DNA from: Antedon mediterranea
Lineage: Eukaryota > Echinodermata > Crinoidea > Comatulida > Antedonidae
Assembly: GCF_964355755.1 (NCBI RefSeq)
Contig: NC_092678.1
Coordinates: 17,890,922 to 17,954,921 of the forward strand
Length of the DNA: 64,000 nucleotides
Reading direction: 5' to 3'
Shown here: in pieces, positions 57,628 to 64,000 of the stretch
How positions within the stretch are numbered: position 1 is the stretch's first letter
Layout: each line of letters starts with the position of its first letter
The notes under the pieces: model-generated
Told to the model about the DNA's origin: nothing
What the model saw: only the letters and a program-made list of their open reading frames with translations
Databases searched by the model: none
Made by a program: the position numbers and the translations under genes

Positions 57628-60361
57628 CTAAACTGGTTTTTCCAAGAGACCCTCTTTTGCTTCATCGTTCGCTTTTGCCTCATGCACACGTTTCATTTCG
57701 TTCCGTCTCACCACGGTGTAAACCAACGATCCGCCTAATACAAGTGCGTTACTTATCCACCACAACGCCGTTTTGATATCTTGAAAGTACATGATTGCAA
57801 GAATTGTCTGAGCGCACGCTTTCGCCGTGCCGCTTATATTGTGCGTCAGAGGACTCGTAACTTTAATCTGTAGTCCGCTTACAAAACCGATCGCAAATCC
57901 AAATATTCCAGTAATTGTCATCACTAACCAAAACACACCGCTATATAATTTGTTAAAGTTTGCAACTTCTTGAAGTTCACCTGAGAAAATTAGTAACGGT
58001 ATAAAGAGTATAACAGCGTTGATGTTATTGTTGTACATTAACCTCCAGATGTTGTTATCAACACACGGTAGTGTTTTCTTAGTGAAAATAGCATTAAGTG
58101 ATACACATAAACTTGCTAGAACACCATAAATTACACCTTTATAGTTGAGAACACCTAAAAGAATAAAGAAATTAGGACATTAATTCTATTAATTAATATA
58201 TGTTTTCATAGTGAAAATGGCATTAAGTGATACACATAAACTTGCTAGAACACCATGAATTACACCTTTATAGTTGAGAACACCTAAGAGAATAAAGAAA
58301 TTAGGACATTAATTCTATTAATTAATATATGTTTTCATAGTGAAAATGGCATTAAGTGATACACATAAACTTGCTAGAACACCATGAATTACACCTTTAT
58401 AGTTGAGAACACCTAAGAGAATAAAGAAATTAGGACATTAATTCTATTAATTAATATATGTTTTCATAGTGAAAATGGCATTAAGTGATACACATAAACT
58501 TGCTAGAACCCCATGAATTACACCTTTATAGTTGAGAACACCTAAAAGAATAAAGAAATTAGGACATTAATTCTATTAATTAATATATGTTTTCATAGTG
58601 AAAATGGCATTAAGTGATACACATAAACTTGCTAGAACACCATGAATTACACCTTTATAGTTGAGAACACCTAAAAGAATAAAGAAATTAGGACATTAAT
58701 TCTATAAATTAATCTATGTTTTCATAGTGAAAATAGCATTAAGTGATACACATAAACTTGCTAGAACACCATAAATTACTCCTTTATAGTTGAGAACACC
58801 TAAAAGAATAAAGAAATTAGGACATTAATTCTATTAATTAATCTATGTTTTCTTAGTGAAAATAGCATTAAGTGATACACATAAACTTGCTAGAACACCA
58901 TGAATTACTCCTTTATAGTTGAGAACACCTAAAAGAATAAAGAAATTAGGACATTAATTCTATTAATTAATCTATGTTTTCTTAGTGAAAATAGCATTAA
59001 GTGATACACATAAACTTGCTAGAACACCATAAATTACTCCTTTATAGTTGAGAACACCTAAAAGAATAAAGAAATTAGGACATTAATTCTATTAATTAAT
59101 CTATGTTTTCTTAGTGAAAATGGCATTTTAAGTGATACACATAAACTTGCTAGAACACCATAAATTACTCCTTTATAGTTGAGAACACCTAAAAGAATAA
59201 AGAAATTAGGACATTAATTCTATTAATTAATATATGTTTTCTTAGTGAAAATAGCATTAAGTGATACACATAAACTTGCTAGAACACCATAAATTACTCC
59301 TTTATAGTTGAGAACACCTAAAAGAATAAATGTGTACGCATGTGCATTTTGTGTGTAATGGATGTATAAATACGTACCAGTGATTCCTTCTTGATCAACA
59401 CCAAGTACAAAGCCACCAATGATTGTAATACAACACAATAGTGCTGACTTTGAGGTTGTCTGCTTTAATATAAGATATGACATCACCTAGATGAAAACAA
59501 TTAAAATTGTCAAGTAGGGGTTCTTTTTTTTTCACAAAAAGGGGCAAGAGCAAGCGTAAGCAACTAAAGATAGATTTCAAGGCTTAGTTTTTAGTAGATG
59601 CAAATAATTTGCCTGCTGGCTAGGTATGTAGAATTGGCCATAACATTGTAATAAGTTAGGCCTATTTTCTAGTACTTTGCTGCTAGTCTCAAGCTTGAAA
59701 AGGGAACTTTAACGCAGCCGGAGAGACCAATGAAGTGGTAACAAATGTGACGCACCTAATTCATTCATTAAAAAAACATTTATTTGTTCAACAATGGCAT
59801 ATTTTTTAACAGTATAATGAGGCACTATACCGATTATAAGAGACTCTGTATAATAGGCCTAATATTTTTCACCTCTTTTTAAGTAAATACTACTCAATAT
59901 AATGTCTTTAGTACATTAGGCGTGTTCATATCATGATTTAAAAACCATGATCTAATTATCATAAGAAAGTTCAGCCCACTATAAGACAAACCATTCACAT
60001 TGAAATAATTTCAAGATATATTTATGCTAATGAGGTGTTTTGTTGCATAAAATCGGGGCCAATACGTTTGCGCGCAACATTAAATCAAATGCCGATTAGT
60101 TGGTACTATCTTATGAATTAATTATGTTAAAGATAGGTTAATCATGTTTCTCCAGCGTTCACATAAATTACTTGTTTGATCATGATCAGTGATCATGATC
60201 AACGGTCAATGTGAACCTTCCTGTACGGTCAATTTTCCACTTACCACATTAAACACAGTTGTAAGAGATCTGCCAACATTGTAAAAAGCAACTCCAACAT
60301 ATTTTAAACAAAGATTATTAAATACAATCATACCAACAAATACAATGGAAAGAGGTAAAAC
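57628..60361 (-). CDS. SLC35C1: GDP-fucose transporter, 3' part (5' exons outside window)
   Basis: Three exons on minus: 60361-60245 (phase 0 end), 59486-59378 (phase 1 end), 58154-57628 with stop TAG. They encode [21 protein letters not shown] and [17 protein letters not shown]; then [14 protein letters not shown] and [11 protein letters not shown]; then [42 protein letters not shown] and [20 protein letters not shown]. The match to SLC35C1 is close throughout. The family is a ten-TM Golgi antiporter bringing in GDP-fucose for fucosylation in exchange for GMP. The N-terminal about 100 residues (TM1-3) are not in the window, and no such exon was seen up to 64000. Odd point: the first 90 nt of the last exon, with its acceptor, are repeated nine times in the preceding intron (58157-59334), so the true splice must jump 1.2 kb over nine decoy acceptors. 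Confidence 0.92.
58157..59334 (-). repeat. Nine tandem decoy copies of an SLC35C1 exon start, 129-bp period
   Basis: Acceptor-plus-exon copies start at 58283, 58412, 58541, 58670, 58799, 58928, 59057, 59188 and 59317; the genuine one is 58154. The period is 129 bp (43 codons), once 131. Each copy has the same ttctttattcttttag acceptor and encodes GVLNYKGVI(Y/H)GVLASL and so on through NAIFT(K/M)KTYIN, then a stop, without a donor. The copy starting at 59188 has a 2-bp insertion. The array makes up almost the whole intron. Confidence 0.92.
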
Positions 60362-61020
60362 CTGTAAAAAAAAACAATAATGGTAAAAATATTGAAATAG
60401 TATATTATTATTAGTATATTTACTATTTAAACTCTGGGCTCCCAATATTTATGTATGAACGAACATGAAAAGGTTTGGTCCCGATGGGCAACCAAGTAAA
60501 ATCCAGTTAAATACAACTGTTGTACGCGGCAATCTCAATAAGATGTTTGATCAGTAGTGTGTAGTAAATCATAAGATAAAATCTGGTGCAGCTTGTTACA
60601 AGTTAAAGATGTATTGTCCCTTGAAACACAAAAAAATGAAGGTCAAAATATTCTAAATTTAAACTGGCCATATCAAAGTAATATTAAAGTTATTCACTTT
60701 AAGTAGAAAATTCGAGCCAAAAACAACAAGTTTACGTAATTAACAGTTAAATTAATTTGATTACATTTTGTCTGGAAAATCGTAGAGAGCGAAAGTAAAC
60801 AAAGATTTTAAACCACGAGTATGCATTATGCATGATGATTGTTTACAACTCGTCACGGTTGAGAAGGTGTTCTCGCACAGTAGTAGAGCAGTTAACGCCA
60901 TAAAAATAGCCAAGTTGTGCACTTTATTACCAAAGCATGAAACTTGCCACAAAGTTTCTTTGATGTGTATAGATTCAAAATATCGGGGGGTGCCAAGTGT
61001 CCAACGTCCGGTATGGCGGC
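60362..61020. other. SLC35C1 upstream intron, left part
   Basis: A left-end copy of the AGATGTATTGTC MITE starts at 60608 after TTAA; its right end is not evident. No SLC35C1 exon was found. Confidence 0.4.
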
Positions 61021-61029
61021 CATCTTGAT

Positions 61030-61390
61030 TTCAAAATGGCCACCATAAAAACAAAAAGTGTTCATATCTTGGCAACTATAAACAGTAGAGACTTGATTCT
61101 GGTGTTAAATTGTTCACAAACCACATATTTCTATTTGCTCTAATGAAAAGTTTCGTAAAAAAATGACCGGAAATGACGTTTCTTCCAGCTTGACCTTTGA
61201 CCTCTTATCTGTATATCTCGGTAACTACTGATCATTTTCAATCGATTTTGGTGTCATTTTGTTCAGAATAGAGACATTTATATTTGTAGTAATGAAACAT
61301 TTTCACATAAAATGACTGGAAATACAATTTATAACCTTTGACATATATAATTATGTGAACATATTGTATGTGGTTTACATTGATATAATG
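61030..61390. repeat. Left inverted arm with internal degenerate tandem units
   Basis: 61190-61385 matches the reverse complement of 63795-64000 (tttcaatcgattttggtgtc, gtagtaatgaaacattttca, aatgac.ggaaatacaattt). The arm itself is made of two related units of about 130 bp (gaccggaaatgac and tgacctttgacctc recur). Confidence 0.7.
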
Positions 61391-61560
61391 CACTTAATTT
61401 TTTTTACCGAAATAAATGACACTTAATAAAAAAATGACCAGGAATTATTCTGAATTTTTTACTTTTGATGTGATAGGATAGGCGTAAAGTATGACAGATC
61501 ACTGAGAAACATCAATCACTGAGCTCATCTATGCCGACTTGTTTGCTAAACTGTGATGTG

Positions 61561-61953
61561 TCAATCGTTAGATAAAAGTTTTGGTCCTCTCTCCTCCTTC
61601 ATCTTTTCTTTTTTTTTTTGTAATGTATTATACCATATGGACAATTGTCTGAAATAAAAGTTGAATTGAATTGTTAGATGCCATTTGGAAATATTTTTTC
61701 GTTGGCCTCTTTGATGTTGCATATGAGACAAGTTCGGAAAGTTCTCATTTTCACGAGTTAAGAGAACACCGTCTTTCAAAGTACTTACTACAAACTTATC
61801 CTGCATTTGTGCAGTAGACCTACTTTCATTAGTCCGAAACTCAGATAATTCTTGTTCATTTTCGTTGCATCTAAAAAAATGTACTCCATTTTTATGGTAA
61901 TGGGCCTTTGCTGTAAACCATCTGAATCCTTTTCCTCGATTTTCTCTAGTCAT
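61561..61953 (-). other. Unrecognised open frame overlapping a LINE-type tail
   Basis: 130 codons on minus (starts MTRENRGKGFRWFTAKAHYH). The C-terminal third is the complement of a plus-strand LINE-like 3' end (61600-61675: long T tract, gaaataaaagttgaattgaa). The first 90 codons have no family signature that I recognise. It could be an exon remnant or chance. Confidence 0.25.
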
Positions 61954-62159
61954 TGATTTTTTAGCAAAATCCGAACCAAATCAATTCGTAAAAGACATCT
62001 CAATATAATTATTCAAGTAATCCTCAAATTAGTGACATGGACCTACAATATACTGTTCTGTACAAGACCTTTTTAGGCATCCACCTGTGGACTTTCACTT
62101 TGAAGGTCTTGGTCTCCTAATCATACAAGAAACAATGTCTGATTTAATCAATCATAGTA

Positions 62160-63356
62160 GTGGGTCCAGACAAAGAAGGGGGTGTAAGACCATCCACAGA
62201 CAAAGAAGGGGGTATAAGACCATCCACAGACAAAGAAGGGGGTATAAGACCATCCACAGACAAAGAAGGGGGTATAAGACCATCCACAGACAAAGAAGGG
62301 GGTGTAAGACCATCCACAGACAAAGAAGGGGGTGTACGACCATCCACACACAAAGAAGGGGGTATAAGACCATCCACAGACAAAGAAAGGGGTGTAAGGC
62401 CATCTACAGACAAAGAAGGGGGTGTAGGACCATCCACAGACAAAGAAGGGGGTGTAAGACCATCCACAGACAAAGAAGGGGGTGTAAGACCATCCACAGA
62501 CAAAGAAGGGTGTAGGACCATCCACAGACAAAGAAGGGGGTGTAGGACTATCCACAGACAAAGAAGAGGGTGTAAGACCATCCACTGACAAAGAAAGTGG
62601 TATAGGACCACTTACAGACAAAGAAGGGGATATAAGACCATCCACAGACAAAGAAGGGGGTATAAGACCATCCACAGACAAAGAAGGGGGTGTAGGACCA
62701 TCCACAGACAAAGAAGGGGGTGTAAGACCGTCCACAGACAAAGAAGGGGATGTAAGACCATCCACAGACAAAGAAGTGGGTATAAGACCATCCACAGACA
62801 AAGAAGGGGGTATAAGACCATCCACAGACAAATAAGGGGTATAAGACCATCCACAGACAAAGAAGGGGGTATAAGACCATCCACAGAGAAAGAAGGGGTG
62901 TAAGACCATCCACAGACAAAGAAAGGGTGTAAGACCATCCACACACAAAGAAAGGGGTGCAAGACCATCCACACACAAAAAAAAGGGTGTAATACCATCA
63001 ACAGACAAAGAAAGGGGGTATAAGACCATCCACAGACAAAGAAGGGGGTATAAGACCATCCACAGACAAAGAAGGGGTGTAAGACCATCTACAGACAAAG
63101 AAAGGGGTGTAAGACCATCCACACACAAATAAAGGGGTGTAAGACCGTCCACAGACAAAGAAGGGGATGTAAGACCATCCACAGACAAAGAAGTGGGTAT
63201 AAGACCATCCACAGACAAAGAAGTGGGTATAAGACCATCCACAGACAAAAAAGGGGGTGTAGGACCATCCACAGACAATTCAGGGGGTATAAGACCATCC
63301 ACAGACAAAGAAGGGGGTATAAGACTATCTATAGACAAAGAAGGAGGGGTAGGATC
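62160..63356. repeat. Minisatellite, about 40 units of 30 bp
   Basis: The unit is gacaaagaagggggtgtaag plus accatccaca, with few substitutions and occasional 1-bp deletions. Because 30 is a multiple of three, long frames are open on both strands (for example TDKEGGVRPS on plus, VDGLTPPSLS on minus). No start context, signal or splice evidence supports a protein. Confidence 0.9.
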
Positions 63357-63779
63357 ATATTAACCGAGGAAGCATACAAAAAGAAGATGCAATCAAAATA
63401 GGCCTACCACTTGGAAAACAATAAATTGTAGAATAACTGAGGCTTGATTGTTGAAATATAAAGGGTTCTTTGTAAGGTCATTAATAATATATTGATATAA
63501 ACACGATCATCATACTATTCATTTGACATTCAAATACAGTCTATCTCGAAAAGAAGCTCATGAATACTATCACCTTTTCGAGGTTTTACGGTATTCCATA
63601 ACATGTATCTTAATTCCTCTGTCAAACTATTAAAACTTTTAGCGAATCAGAAGGTGCCAACATCATTGAACTAATGGTACCACCCAGCACATTGTTTACC
63701 AATTTTATGTAACATATACAATTTAAGTCCATTAATTATTTAATATAATTACGCCTATCAGGTCAAAGTTCAAAATTAG

Positions 63780-64000
63780 ATGCATTTAAGACCAACACAA
63801 ACCCACATACAGTATATTCACATAATTAAAAATCAATAAATAAATGTCAAAGGTCATAAATTGTATTTCCGGTCATTTTATGTGAAAATGTTTCATTACT
63901 ACAAATATAAATGTATTTATTCTGAACAAAATGACACCAAAATCGATTGAAAATGACCAGTAGTTACAGAGATATACAAATACGAGGTCAAAGGTCAAAC
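63780..64000. repeat. Right inverted arm, cut by window end
   Basis: Partner of 61190-61385 in opposite orientation, running off the window. Together the arms enclose the minisatellite and may be the ends of one foldback element longer than 2.8 kb, or two independent copies. Confidence 0.65.

Noticed and set aside
59223-59486. 87-codon frame reading through SLC35C1 exon 59486-59378 into the first decoy copy
   Set aside because: As a protein it would need a 60-nt intron to be retained and would end at once after the decoy; family alignment and phase favour splicing to 58154.
62148-63338. 396-codon minus-strand open frame and overlapping frames in the minisatellite
   Set aside because: They arise because the 30-bp unit is a multiple of three and lacks stops; both strands are open at once and there is no start or splice support.
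62160-63356. Regular repeats that might suggest a CRISPR array
   Set aside because: There are no unique spacers, units are directly adjacent, and the host is a eukaryote.

Overview
The window is AT-rich, intron-rich animal DNA crowded with repeats. Three host genes have clear vertebrate counterparts (NCKIPSD/SPIN90, an NK2-class homeobox gene, the GDP-fucose transporter SLC35C1). A fourth encodes a secreted or surface CUB-LRR protein built from 72-nt LRR exons. The recurring GGCCTA word, the LINE types and the single-copy deuterostome-like genes suggest a marine invertebrate deuterostome, most likely an echinoderm. That placement is inference, not proof. All exon models below were made by eye: splice sites were chosen so that GT/AG, phase and family alignment agree.

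Layout. 1-12.7 kb: minus-strand CUB-LRR gene (signal peptide, CUB, LRR N-cap, three LRR exons), whose 3' end lies left of the window. 14.7-30.6 kb: plus-strand NCKIPSD, ten exons whose phases all agree and give 639 aa. It is divergent from the CUB-LRR gene, and its introns are full of SINEs, MITEs, 5S-like sequence and a 129-bp satellite. 31-32.3 kb: two MITE blocks. 35.4-45.8 kb: minus-strand two-exon NK2 homeobox gene. Its 9.9-kb intron holds a complete 7.9-kb DNA transposon (36431-44326) with TTAA target duplication and 15-bp terminal inverted repeats. The transposon carries two convergent genes: a 708-aa THAP-DDE transposase (Kolobok type) and a 209-aa stand-alone protein with the cysteine-rich C-terminal 'ballast' domain of P2X7 receptors. 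46-57 kb: gene-poor, with LINE remnants, a 292-bp tandem duplication and TTAA elements. 57.6-60.4 kb: minus-strand 3' half of SLC35C1, with the start of its last exon copied nine more times in a 129-bp tandem array inside the preceding intron. 61-64 kb: a 1.2-kb, 30-bp-period minisatellite between inverted ~200-bp arms.

Main candidate for an undescribed system: the Kolobok-type element that carries a P2X7-ballast gene beside its transposase. Both ends carry the same 18-bp motif with a TGACGTCA core, in mirrored positions about 160-175 bp inside the termini. A paralogous empty site about 0.7 kb away supports the insertion point. Several MITE families in the window also show TTAA flanks, so TTAA-targeting transposition has shaped much of this locus.
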